Shown: positions 7,730-15,290, counted from the first letter of the stretch. The stretch is 64,000 bases of DNA from Lachnospiraceae bacterium (GCA_021202335.1 JAJQDE010000024.1:1-64000); one strand, 5' to 3'. Notes: a model not told the origin generated them from the sequence alone. A program made the numbers and translations.

Positions 7730-9118
7730 ATGGCGAAAAAGGGGCAAGAGCTTACATTGGAAGAAAAGCTGGAGCAGGCGTTGGTTCCGGCAGAGGAACA
7801 GCCGTATGAAGTGCCGGAGAATTGGTGCTGGGTAAGATTGGGTGATTTATATAATATAAATCCTAAAACTGAAGCCGATGATGAAATGCCTGCTGCATTT
7901 ATACCAATGGAAAAAATTGAAGCGGGATTAATAAATTCGTATACTTACGATATACAAGAATGGGCTAAAGCAAAAAAAGGTCATACACGTTTTCAAGATG
8001 GAGATGTGGCATTTGCAAAAATATCACCATGCTTTGAAAATCGAAAATCAATGATATTAAATAGTCTTCCAAGTGGGGTGGGTGGGGGAACTACGGAACT
8101 CATAGTATTGAGGAGTAAGGTAGTTCTTCCTCGCTTTACATTTTGGTTGGTTTCGACGGAAGATTTTATTATTGGTGGAAAACAAACTTATAGTGGAACT
8201 GTTGGTCAACAGAGAATAAGTATGGATTATGTAAAAAAATATCACGTTCCCTTACCTCCACTAGCCGAGCAACAGCGAATTGTGGATAGAATTGAAAGCC
8301 TTTTTGCCAAATTGGATGAGGCTAAGGAAAAAATTCAGAATGTTTTGGATGAGTCGGAAAACAGAAAAAATGCAATACTGCATAAGGCTTTTACGGGGGA
8401 ATTAACTCAAAAATGGAGAATGAAACATGGTGTTGAATTAGCTTCATGGGAATTAAAAAGGATAAGCGATGTTACAAGACCAAGAGCGGGTTATGCTTTC
8501 GATAGCAAGAAATTTACGAATCAAGGCTATCAGGTTATTCGGATGGGTAATTTGTATGGTGAAAATCTTGATTTATCGCGTTCACCAGTATTTATCGCTC
8601 AAGAAGATGTTAATGAAGATGTTTTAGAAAGAGCATTGATACATTCAGGTGATATTTTGATTACGCTGACTGGAACAAAATACAAAAGGGATTATGGATA
8701 TGCGGTTCAAATAATTGGCGAATCAAAATTATTGGTAAATCAGCGTATTTTATGCCTTTCTCCGTTGGAAAATATTGAATCAGAATATCTTCTATATTAT
8801 CTTCATTCGGATGTATTTAGAGATATTTTCTTCAGTAATGAAACAGGAGGAGTAAATCAAGGGAACGTAAGTTCTAAATTTGTGGAGGGAATAGAGATTA
8901 ATCTGCCATGCAAAGATGAACAGCGAGTTATTGCGTCTATGCTTAATATGCTTATGGATAAAGAAAAAAATATAATAGAGTTAGCGACTGACGTGATTAA
9001 AAATGTTGATATAATAAAGAAATCCATCCTCGCCAAAGCCTTCCGCGGCGAACTCGGAACAAATGATTCGTCGGATGAATCTGCAATTGAATTGTTGAAA
9101 AACGTGTTGGAGGCATAA
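7730..9118 (+). CDS. hsdS: Type I restriction-modification specificity subunit
   Basis: A 462-residue HsdS, which sets the bipartite DNA target of the complex. Two target recognition domains are visible (about 20-180 and 235-400). Each is followed by a conserved helical spacer: QQRIVDRIESLFAKLDEA and EQRVIASMLNMLMDKEK. Each half ends with a related phrase (ILHKAFTGEL and ILAKAFRGEL), showing the internal pseudo-dyad of the family. Start by ATG with AGAGGTG upstream. The recognition domains are clearly more AT-rich than the conserved spacers and than hsdM/hsdR, which fits exchange of target recognition domains by recombination. Confidence 0.95.
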   Translation: MAKKGQELTLEEKLEQALVPAEEQPYEVPENWCWVRLGDLYNINPKTEADDEMPAAFIPMEKIEAGLINSYTYDIQEWAKAKKGHTRFQDGDVAFAKISPCFENRKSMILNSLPSGVGGGTTELIVLRSKVVLPRFTFWLVSTEDFIIGGKQTYSGTVGQQRISMDYVKKYHVPLPPLAEQQRIVDRIESLFAKLDEAKEKIQNVLDESENRKNAILHKAFTGELTQKWRMKHGVELASWELKRISDVTRPRAGYAFDSKKFTNQGYQVIRMGNLYGENLDLSRSPVFIAQEDVNEDVLERALIHSGDILITLTGTKYKRDYGYAVQIIGESKLLVNQRILCLSPLENIESEYLLYYLHSDVFRDIFFSNETGGVNQGNVSSKFVEGIEINLPCKDEQRVIASMLNMLMDKEKNIIELATDVIKNVDIIKKSILAKAFRGELGTNDSSDESAIELLKNVLEA

Positions 9119-9181
9119 AGGAATAAGCTGGAGGTGAGCCTGCATGACGGGTGATAAAAAGGAACTGCAAACCAAAAACAA

Positions 9182-9402
9182 GACACACTGTGTCCCGAAT
9201 TGAGTTGGTCACATTATCGTTTGCTCATGAGGATAGAAGATGTTAAGGCACGGGAATTTTATACAAGAGTTATGTGCAGAAAAGAGCGATACATTGGTTA
9301 AATATACTTTGCCGGAAGATAATAATCAGATATTTGCAGTGAAATATATGCCGTATCTGCCGACAGAAGAAGAATTAAAGAGGGAGTTAAATTTGAACGA
9401 TT
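9182..9402 (+). pseudogene. DUF1016 (YhcG-like PD-(D/E)XK nuclease) remnant with central deletion
   Basis: One frame from 9182 reads DTLCPELSWSHYRLLM then EDVKAREFYT, a well known segment of the N-terminal part of DUF1016 proteins. At about 9262 a different frame takes over with LCAEKSDTLVKYTLPED and YLPTEEELKREL, the C-terminal end of the same family. The middle, including the nuclease core, has been deleted and the junction is out of frame. The tracked ORF starting at 9240 is an artefact that reads from this C-terminal scrap into the following BRO gene. DUF1016 genes often accompany type I restriction loci. Confidence 0.7.
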
Positions 9403-9430
9403 TTAAAAAATTGATGAAGAATGAAATTGG

Positions 9431-9507
9431 GAGGTGCCGACCGATGAAAGATGATATACAGTTATTTGAAAATCAGAAAATTCGCACAGCATGGAATGAG
9501 GAAGAAG
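9431..9507 (+). repeat. Direct repeat, copy A (BRO gene 5' end)
   Basis: 77 bases from the ribosome binding site into the BRO coding region. They recur at 10695-10771 with about two mismatches. Confidence 0.85.
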
Positions 9508-10316
9508 AAGAATGGTATTTTTCTATTGTTGACGTAGTTGCGGCGTTGACAGATAGTGCAGACCCGAAGCAATACATAAAGAAGATGCGTTCCAGAGACA
9601 CTGAGCTTGACGCAAGGTGGGGTACAATTTGTACCCCTACTGTGATGATAGCCGCTGACGGGAAAAAATATCGGACAAATGCAGCTAATATTGAAGGAAT
9701 TTTGCGCCTTATCCAATCTATTCCTTCGCCCAAGGCTGAGCCTTTTAAAATATGGTTGGCGGAAGTAGGCAGGGAGAGAATTGAAGAAACAATAGATCCG
9801 GAGCTAACGATTGACAGAGCATTAGAAACATATTTGAAAAAGGGGTATAGCAGAGAATGGATTAATCAACGATTACAAGCGATACAGGTTCGTAAGGAAT
9901 TGACAGATGAATGGCAAAACAGAGGTGTGCAGCAGGGAAAAGAATACGCCATTTTGACAAATGAAATTACACAAGCATGGTCGGGTATGACGACAAAGCA
10001 ATATAAGCAGTATAAGGGACTGAAAAAAGAAAATCTCCGTGATAATATGACAACAACAGAGCTTGTTTTAAATATGCTTGCGGAAACTGCGACGACTGAC
10101 ATATCGAAAAATGAAAAGCCGGAAGGATTTTCACAAAATAAAGCTGTTGCCCGTCGGGGCGGCGGGGTTGCGAAAACTGCAAGACAAGCGCTTGAAGCAG
10201 AGACTGGTAAAAGTGTAATTTCATCCAAAGCCGCAGTTGAAATTAATCAGGCTGTAATAGAAATGATAGTTGAATCCGCTGAGATTGTGGAGCAACAAGA
10301 TAAAGTCGATGAATAA
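9444..10316 (+). CDS. BRO-N domain, prophage antirepressor-like protein
   Basis: About 290 residues. The N-terminal domain (IRTAWNEEEEEWYFSIVDV, then AALTDS) is the BRO-N DNA-binding fold found in phage antirepressors and baculovirus BRO proteins. In bacterial chromosomes these genes are common next to type I restriction loci. The C-terminal half is helical and ends in a long acidic tail. The true start is the ATG at 9444, with GGGAGGTG seven bases upstream; the tracked start at 9240 belongs to the DUF1016 remnant. A decayed copy of its 5' end lies at 10695-10800. Its role, perhaps regulation of the restriction locus, is unproven. Confidence 0.8.
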   Translation: MKDDIQLFENQKIRTAWNEEEEEWYFSIVDVVAALTDSADPKQYIKKMRSRDTELDARWGTICTPTVMIAADGKKYRTNAANIEGILRLIQSIPSPKAEPFKIWLAEVGRERIEETIDPELTIDRALETYLKKGYSREWINQRLQAIQVRKELTDEWQNRGVQQGKEYAILTNEITQAWSGMTTKQYKQYKGLKKENLRDNMTTTELVLNMLAETATTDISKNEKPEGFSQNKAVARRGGGVAKTARQALEAETGKSVISSKAAVEINQAVIEMIVESAEIVEQQDKVDE

Positions 10317-10718
10317 CGCAAATGCTTTTATGCGTTAGGTGTTATTTATAATGCAAAAAATCAAAAGTTGGCTATTGGAGAAGAAAAGCCGGGTTTTGAA
10401 AGGAAAAATCCGGCTATTGGAGAAGAAAAGCCAACTTTTGAAAAAATAAGTTCAATGTTGACCGCACAGAACTATAGCAGAAAAACTAATGACTATATTT
10501 TAAAGGTTTATGAAGCAATTGACCAAAATCAGATTTTTGGCGCACCGGAAGTGAAAAATATACTGGGATGCTCCACATCTTCGTCTAAAGAGATTATGAA
10601 AAAGATAAGAAATTTAGAAATAGTAGAACCGGTAAAAGGGAAGGGAAAGTATATTTTCAGGAGATATTTGAAGGACGTGATTAAAATCGAAAATGAGGTG
10701 CCAACCGATGAAAGATGA
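10317..10718 (+). pseudogene. C-terminal fragment of an AlbA-like/ATP-binding transcriptional regulator
   Basis: The frame encodes two copies of a Lys-Pro-rich linker (AIGEEKP, 42-bp period, at 10371 and 10413) and then a winged-helix-like domain (ILKVYEAI, FGAPEVKNIL, LEIVEPVKGKGKYIF). This is the usual tail of Firmicutes proteins with an N-terminal AlbA_2 domain, often annotated as putative DNA binding domain proteins. The N-terminal domain is missing. The frame is open up to the BRO stop codon and no convincing ribosome binding site precedes the tracked TTG at 10368, so I read it as a truncated gene. Confidence 0.55.
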
Positions 10719-10800
10719 TATACAGTTATTTGAGAATCAGAAAATTCGCACAGCATGGAATGAGGAAGAAGGACGTAGTTGCTCCGAAGAACACGACTAA
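10695..10800 (+). pseudogene. Decayed second copy of the BRO-N gene
   Basis: The ribosome binding site, the ATG at 10708 and the first 21 codons repeat the BRO gene at 9444 almost exactly. Then two short deletions relative to the intact copy (rejoining at GACGTAGTTGC and CCGAAG) shift the frame, and a stop follows after 30 codons. Confidence 0.8.
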
Positions 10801-10950
10801 ACAGCAAAAAACCATTTATGATATTATCTTGGAGTTGGCGAAATTAATTCAAAAGAAGCTGCCGGAATACTCAATGTTAGTGATAGAAGAGCAAGAACTA
10901 TTTTGCTGTTATGTATCAAAAAGGGGTAAAAGGCAGATATTTTAGGATTT
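10801..10950 (+). pseudogene. Winged-helix fragment of a second regulator tail, frameshifted
   Basis: Just after the BRO scrap, one frame reads TIYDIILELAK and another, from about 10843, reads INSKEAAGILNVSDRRARTI and stops. Together they look like a broken helix-turn-helix domain of the kind found at the end of Fic or AlbA_2 proteins. No start codon with a ribosome binding site serves it. A weak T-rich stretch (10957-10971) follows, with no stem I would trust as a terminator. Confidence 0.45.
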
Positions 10951-11032
10951 ATCCTTTTGGGGTTTTTTTTTGCGGGGAAATGGTTTATAATCAATATATC
11001 CATAAATTTTGCAGCAGACAAGGAGAACAGAT

Positions 11033-11575
11033 ATGGCATTAACGGAAATCAATACATATACAATAAACGATGTTTACAATCTTCCCGATGGGCAGAGAGC
11101 AGAGCTGATTGACGGAAAGGTTTTTTATATGGCACCGTCCACCAGGAGCCATCAAAGGATTGTGGGAGAGCTTTTTGCGACAATCCGCGAACATATCCGT
11201 AAAAACAACGGAAAGGGAGAGGTTGACATTGCGCCTTTCGGTGTGTTTATCGATGCGGATGATAAAAGCTATGTGGAGCCGGATATCAGCGTTATTTTGG
11301 ATGAAAATAAGCTTGACGACAAGGGCTGCAACGGGGCGCCGGACTGGATTATAGAGGTGGTGTCTCCCTCAAGCAGGAGAGTCGACTATACCACAAAGCT
11401 GTTCAAATACCGCTCCGCGGGTGTGCGCGAGTATTGGCTTGTGGATTCGGATAAAAGCCGGGTCATGGTTTATAATTTCACGCAGGACGATATGAAGGAG
11501 TACAGCTTTACGGAGGACATTCCTGCGGGGATTTATACGGACTTTACAATACGCATGTCTAACCTTGAATTATAG
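11033..11575 (+). CDS. Uma2 family (DUF820) PD-(D/E)XK nuclease-like protein
   Basis: 180 residues of the Uma2/DUF820 family, a restriction-endonuclease-like fold. The expected catalytic pieces are present: YVEPDISVI near residue 83, then DWIIEVVSPSSRRVDYTTK, followed by YRSAGVREYWLVD. The ATG at 11033 has AAGGAG upstream; the tracked start at 11009 does not. Biological function of the family is poorly defined, with roles suggested in mobile element or defence biology. It is the last gene of the restriction-associated region before the polyamine operon. Confidence 0.85.
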   Translation: MALTEINTYTINDVYNLPDGQRAELIDGKVFYMAPSTRSHQRIVGELFATIREHIRKNNGKGEVDIAPFGVFIDADDKSYVEPDISVILDENKLDDKGCNGAPDWIIEVVSPSSRRVDYTTKLFKYRSAGVREYWLVDSDKSRVMVYNFTQDDMKEYSFTEDIPAGIYTDFTIRMSNLEL

Positions 11576-11604
11576 GAAGTAAAGTATTGCTTGCAATATT
11601 TTGC

Positions 11605-11633
11605 TTGCATTTATGAAATATTTCACGTATAAT
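11605..11633 (+). promoter_or_regulatory. Promoter of the maa-polyamine operon
   Basis: TTGCAT (11605-11610), 17 bases, TATAAT (11628-11633). It lies just outside the duplicated block, so only one promoter serves both copies of the leader. Start of transcription is expected near 11640, at the first base of the repeat. Confidence 0.75.
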
Positions 11634-11640
11634 GTATTTC

Positions 11641-11912
11641 AGAATATTTAAGGCGATTGGAGCCTTATTGATTGGATGATAAATCCGTATTTTATAAGTT
11701 GGATAACTGCTTACGAAGTTGGTGACTATAAACCAAATCATGTGCGTTTTCGTACAACCCACTTGTGAAAATCAATAAGAGTAGTAAAAGTAAAATGTTT
11801 TGCTATATAGACTCTAATCACCCTGTTATATGTGCGCATGAATTGTATTCATGTGTTGCGGTAGTGTGAATGAATTTGCAGGTGGAAATCGGAAACGGTT
11901 TCCACCGTTTTT
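11641..11912 (+). ncRNA. Structured leader RNA candidate, copy 1
   Basis: Candidate RNA from the promoter start to the terminator. Visible pairings: AAGGC/GCCTT hairpin at the 5' end; TTATTGATT (11666-11674) with AATCAATAA (11770-11778), enclosing several small hairpins (GGAT/ATCC, GTGCG-tttt-CGTAC); AGAGT..ACTCT enclosing AGTAAAA/TTTTGCT; CATGAAT-tgt-ATTCATG (11837-11853). It ends in a strong intrinsic terminator. I could not match it to a known riboswitch or small RNA family. Confidence 0.45.
11881..11912 (+). terminator. Intrinsic terminator in leader copy 1
   Basis: GGTGGAAA / TTTCCACC stem with a 10-base loop followed by GTTTTT. It lies about 240 bases after the promoter and before any gene, as in attenuation. 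Confidence 0.8.
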
Positions 11913-11963
11913 ATCGTATAGGAAAACGCTGCCTGATTGGTAAGCCTTATGGGGGAATGGCAG

Positions 11964-12041
11964 ATGGATTGGGATAAGGAGCTGCACAGCGGGGAAATAT
12001 ATAATCCGAATGACAAAAAGATTATGGAAGAGAATATTTAA
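11964..12041 (+). pseudogene. Truncated acetyltransferase start created by the tandem duplication
   Basis: Has the same GGGGGA ribosome binding site and ATG as the intact gene at 12354. It encodes the first 23 residues, then runs into the next leader copy and stops. It could act as a translated upstream ORF. Confidence 0.75.
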
Positions 12042-12302
12042 GGCGATTGGAGCCTTATTGATTGGATGATAAATCCGTATTTTATAAGTTGGATAACTGC
12101 TTACGAAGTTGGTGACTATAAACCAAATCATGTGCGTTTTCGTACAACCCACTTGTGAAAATCAATAAGAGTAGTAAAAGTAAAATGTTTTGCTATATAG
12201 ACTCTAATCACCCTGTTATATGTGCGCATGAATTGTATTCATGTGTTGCGGTAGTGTGAATGAATTTGCAGGTGGAAATCGGAAACGGTTTCCACCGTTT
12301 TT
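12031..12302 (+). ncRNA. Structured leader RNA candidate, copy 2
   Basis: Same pairings as copy 1, ending in the second terminator (12271-12302). It lies directly ahead of the intact acetyltransferase gene. Confidence 0.45.
12271..12302 (+). terminator. Intrinsic terminator in leader copy 2
   Basis: Same GGTGGAAA / TTTCCACC stem and GTTTTT tract as in copy 1. Transcription from the single promoter must pass both terminators to reach the operon. Confidence 0.8.
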
Positions 12303-12353
12303 ATCGTATAGGAAAACGCTGCCTGATTGGTAAGCCTTATGGGGGAATGGCAG

Positions 12354-12968
12354 ATGGATTGGGATAAGGAGCTGCACAGCGGGGAAATATATAATCCGAA
12401 TGACAAAAAGATTATGGAAGAGCAGACAAAATGCATGGAGATGCTTTACGACTTCAACCAAACCCGTCCGGGAGAGCAGGAAAAGCGCGCTGCAATGCTT
12501 AAGGAGATGTTTGCGGAAATCGGCGAGGGCTGTTATATCGAGCCGCCCTTCCATTCCAATTGGGGCGGGCGGCATGTGCATTTTGGGAAGGGCGTGTACG
12601 CCAATTTCGGGCTGACCTGTGTGGATGATACGCATATTTACGTGGGCGATTACACGCTGTTCGGACCCAATGTGGTGCTTGCGACCGCAAACCATCCGCT
12701 CTGCGCCGGGCTTCGCGTCAAGGCATATCAGTATAACGTGCCCGTGCGCATCGGAAAAAACTGCTGGCTTGGTGCGGGCGTGATAGTTGTGCCGGGGGTT
12801 ACGATAGGCGACAATACGGTAATAGGCGCGGGAAGCGTCGTGACAAAGGACATTCCGTCGGGCGTGCTTGCCGTGGGAAATCCGTGCAGAGCAATTCGCC
12901 GAATCGGTGAGCACGACAGGGAATACTACTATAAAAACAGGAAAATTGACTGGGATAAACTGAATTAA
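12354..12968 (+). CDS. maa: Maltose/galactoside O-acetyltransferase-like hexapeptide acyltransferase
   Basis: 204 residues with the Mac N-terminal domain (KELHSGEIYNPND) and a left-handed beta-helix of hexapeptide repeats (IGKNCWLGAGVIVVPGVTIG, then VIGAGSVVTKDI). This places it in the maltose/galactoside acetyltransferase group using acetyl-CoA. The catalytic His is in the TANHPL segment. I chose the ATG at 12354 with GGGGGA eight bases upstream over the tracked TTG. It is the first gene of the operon, 17 bases before speD. That position allows a polyamine or other substrate instead of a sugar, but the family match alone supports only an acetyltransferase. Confidence 0.8.
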   Translation: MDWDKELHSGEIYNPNDKKIMEEQTKCMEMLYDFNQTRPGEQEKRAAMLKEMFAEIGEGCYIEPPFHSNWGGRHVHFGKGVYANFGLTCVDDTHIYVGDYTLFGPNVVLATANHPLCAGLRVKAYQYNVPVRIGKNCWLGAGVIVVPGVTIGDNTVIGAGSVVTKDIPSGVLAVGNPCRAIRRIGEHDREYYYKNRKIDWDKLN

Positions 12969-12985
12969 TTGGGGATTATACGGAT

Positions 12986-13807
12986 ATGGAAACAAAATTA
13001 AAATTATACGGTTTTAACAATCTCACGAAATCGCTGAGCTTTAATAGATATGACGTCTGCTACGCAAAAAGTGCAAGAGAGCAGCAGGACTATATAGCTT
13101 ATATTGACGAGCAGTACAATTCCGAGCGTCTTACCAAAATCCTTTTTCATGTCACGGAAATGATAGGCGCGCATGTGCTGAACGTGTCGAAGCAGGATTA
13201 TGAGCCGCAGGGGGCGAGCGTGACCTTTCTGATTGCGGAGTCAAATATGATACCGGCAGGACAGGAGAGCGCGGCGAGCGCGGCGCTTGCATATGAGGAT
13301 ACGCTGGCGCTGTCGGGCTATAACGATGAGGTGGTGGCGCACCTTGATAAAAGCCATATCACGGTGCATACCTATCCGGAGTACCATCCGGAAACGAATA
13401 TCGCGACGTTTAGGGTCGATATAGACGTGGCGACCTGTGGAGAAATCACGCCGCTCAGCACGCTGGATTTTCTGATCGGCAGCTTTGATTCGGATATTAT
13501 TACGATGGACTATCGGGTGCGCGGGTTTACGAGGAATGTGGAGGGCAGAAAGCTTTTCATGGATCACAAAATCACCTCGATACAGGATTATATAGACAAG
13601 TCCATTTTGGCAAAGTATGACGCGATGGACATTAATATCTATCAGGCAAACATTTTTCACACGAAGATGCTGATTAAGGAAATGGATTTGCAGAATTATC
13701 TGTTTAATTCGGATATTTATGAGATAACGCCAAAGACCAGGCTTCAGATAAGCAACAATCTCAGGCAGGAAATGATAGAGATTTTCAGCGGCACGAATAT
13801 TTATTAG
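12986..13807 (+). CDS. speD: S-adenosylmethionine decarboxylase proenzyme (SpeD, Escherichia coli type)
   Basis: 273 residues, the length of the large bacterial class. It removes the carboxyl group of S-adenosylmethionine to supply the aminopropyl donor for spermidine synthase. The proenzyme cleavage site is visible as LDKSHITVHTYPE: chain cleavage before Ser123 would make the pyruvoyl cofactor. It follows the acetyltransferase gene by 17 bases and precedes the basic amino acid decarboxylase by 25 bases, in one operon with speE, its functional partner. Confidence 0.95.
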   Translation: METKLKLYGFNNLTKSLSFNRYDVCYAKSAREQQDYIAYIDEQYNSERLTKILFHVTEMIGAHVLNVSKQDYEPQGASVTFLIAESNMIPAGQESAASAALAYEDTLALSGYNDEVVAHLDKSHITVHTYPEYHPETNIATFRVDIDVATCGEITPLSTLDFLIGSFDSDIITMDYRVRGFTRNVEGRKLFMDHKITSIQDYIDKSILAKYDAMDINIYQANIFHTKMLIKEMDLQNYLFNSDIYEITPKTRLQISNNLRQEMIEIFSGTNIY

Positions 13808-13832
13808 TATATGTATCAGGAGTGGAGCGAGC

Positions 13833-15290
13833 ATGTTAGAGCAGTCGCGCGCCCCCATTTTGGAGGCGCTTGAGAAAATGAAGAGGGACAGGCTTGTGCC
13901 CTTTGACGTCCCCGGGCATAAGCATGGGAAGGGAAATCCGGATTTGACGGAATTTTTGGGTGAAAAATGTCTTTCAGTGGACGTAAATTCCATGAAAATG
14001 CTGGATAACCTCTGCCATCCCGTATCGGTCATAAAGGAGGCGGAGGAGCTTGCGGCGGAGGCGTTTGGCGCGGCGCACGCGTTCTTTATGGTAGGCGGAA
14101 CCACATCGGCGGTGCAGAGCATGGTGCTGTCCGTCTGTAAGCGCGGCGATAAGATTATCCTTCCCAGGAATGTACACCGAAGCGTCATTAACATTATGAT
14201 TTTGTGCGGCGCAATACCGGTGTACGTTAATCCCGACATGGATCACAGGCTCGGGATTGCGCTTGGCATGAAGCTTGGCGATGTGGAAAAGGCTATTGCG
14301 CAAAATCCCGACGCGAAGGCAATCCTTGTGAATAATCCGACGTATTACGGCATCTGCTCCAATCTGAAAGCGATTACGGATTTGGCGCATGCCCACGGAA
14401 TGAAAATGCTGGTGGACGAGGCGCACGGCACGCAGTTTTATTTTGATAAGGATTTGCCGATGACGGCGATGGAGGCGGGAGCGGATATGGCGGCGGTGAG
14501 TATGCACAAATCGGGCGGCTCGCTGACGCAGTCGTCACTCCTGCTGACAGGTCCTGACATGAGTGAGGGATATGTCAGGCAGATTATCAATATCACGCAG
14601 ACCACGAGCGGCTCGTATCTGCTTATGTCCAGCCTTGACATTTCAAGAAGAAATCTCGCGCTTCGCGGTCAGGAGATTTTTGACAGGGTGAAGGAGATGG
14701 TGGAGTACGCAAGAAAAGAAATCAATCAGATTGGCGATTATTACGCGTATTCAAGCGAGCTGGTAAACGGCGATTCCATCTATGCCTTTGACATAACGAA
14801 GCTTTCGGTAAATACGCTTTCGGTGGGACTTGCGGGAATTGAGGTTTACGATCTGCTGCGCGATGAGTATGATATTCAGACGGAGTTTGGAGACCTGGGG
14901 AATATCCTTGCGTATGTTTCCGTGGGGGACAGACCGCGCGACATTGAGAGGCTTGTGAGCGCACTTGCGGAAATCAGACGTCTTTACAAGCGCGACGGCA
15001 GCGCTCTTATGACTTCGGAGTACATAAACCCGAGAGTGATTTTCTCCCCGCAGGATGCGTTTTACGGTGAGAAGCAGTCGCTTCCGCTTGCGGCGTGCGA
15101 AAATATGGTTTGCGCGGAGTTCGTGATGTGTTATCCTCCGGGAATACCGATATTGGCGCCGGGCGAGCTGATTACGCGCGAAATTATTGACTATATTGTG
15201 TATGCAAAGGAAAAGGGCTGCTCTATGACCGGACCGGAGGATATGCGACTGGAGCGGCTCAACGTGATGAGGGGAATCCGTTCGAAATAG
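13833..15290 (+). CDS. speA: Arginine/lysine/ornithine decarboxylase (PLP, fold type I), probably arginine
   Basis: 485 residues, matching the short Bacillus SpeA class. The N-terminal PGHKHGKG motif, the VDEAHG segment and the PLP-binding lysine in SMHKSGGSLTQSS are all present. The C-terminal Orn_DC_C part (FSPQDAFYGEK, CYPPGIP) is intact. The family cannot be told apart by substrate from sequence alone. The agmatinase gene two places downstream makes arginine decarboxylation to agmatine the best reading. Starts with ATG after an AGGAGTGGAG ribosome binding site. Confidence 0.88.
   Translation: MLEQSRAPILEALEKMKRDRLVPFDVPGHKHGKGNPDLTEFLGEKCLSVDVNSMKMLDNLCHPVSVIKEAEELAAEAFGAAHAFFMVGGTTSAVQSMVLSVCKRGDKIILPRNVHRSVINIMILCGAIPVYVNPDMDHRLGIALGMKLGDVEKAIAQNPDAKAILVNNPTYYGICSNLKAITDLAHAHGMKMLVDEAHGTQFYFDKDLPMTAMEAGADMAAVSMHKSGGSLTQSSLLLTGPDMSEGYVRQIINITQTTSGSYLLMSSLDISRRNLALRGQEIFDRVKEMVEYARKEINQIGDYYAYSSELVNGDSIYAFDITKLSVNTLSVGLAGIEVYDLLRDEYDIQTEFGDLGNILAYVSVGDRPRDIERLVSALAEIRRLYKRDGSALMTSEYINPRVIFSPQDAFYGEKQSLPLAACENMVCAEFVMCYPPGIPILAPGELITREIIDYIVYAKEKGCSMTGPEDMRLERLNVMRGIRSK

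Larger units (their letters stand above)
11641..12030 (+). repeat. Tandem duplication of the operon leader, copy 1 (390 bp)
   Basis: The block 11641-12030 is repeated with period 390 at 12031-12420. I saw no mismatch on reading the two copies side by side. It contains the whole structured leader, its terminator and the first 22 codons of the acetyltransferase gene. The copy-1 start (ATG 11964) therefore reads 25 codons into the repeat junction and stops at 12041. Confidence 0.9.
12031..12420 (+). repeat. Tandem duplication of the operon leader, copy 2 (390 bp)
   Basis: Second unit of the tandem repeat. It has no promoter of its own of the TATAAT type; upstream of it is the truncated gene start of copy 1. 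Confidence 0.9.

Noticed and set aside
9240-10316. A fused 358-aa protein as given in the ORF track
   Set aside because: The first 68 residues are the end of a deleted DUF1016 gene; a strong ribosome binding site at 9429-9436 starts the BRO protein at 9444.
10370-10440. CRISPR-like or tandem repeat array
   Set aside because: Only two 42-bp units, and they encode a Lys-Pro linker in frame; no spacers.
11641-12420. Insertion sequence or MITE as the origin of the 390-bp repeat
   Set aside because: No terminal inverted repeats, transposase or target duplications are seen, and the unit ends inside the acetyltransferase coding sequence. It is a plain tandem duplication.
12216-12995. 259-aa minus-strand ORF across the leader and maa
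   Set aside because: It covers the duplicated leader and the acetyltransferase in antisense; the same 33-residue start also appears in the ORF at 11826, simply because the DNA is duplicated. No coding signals.
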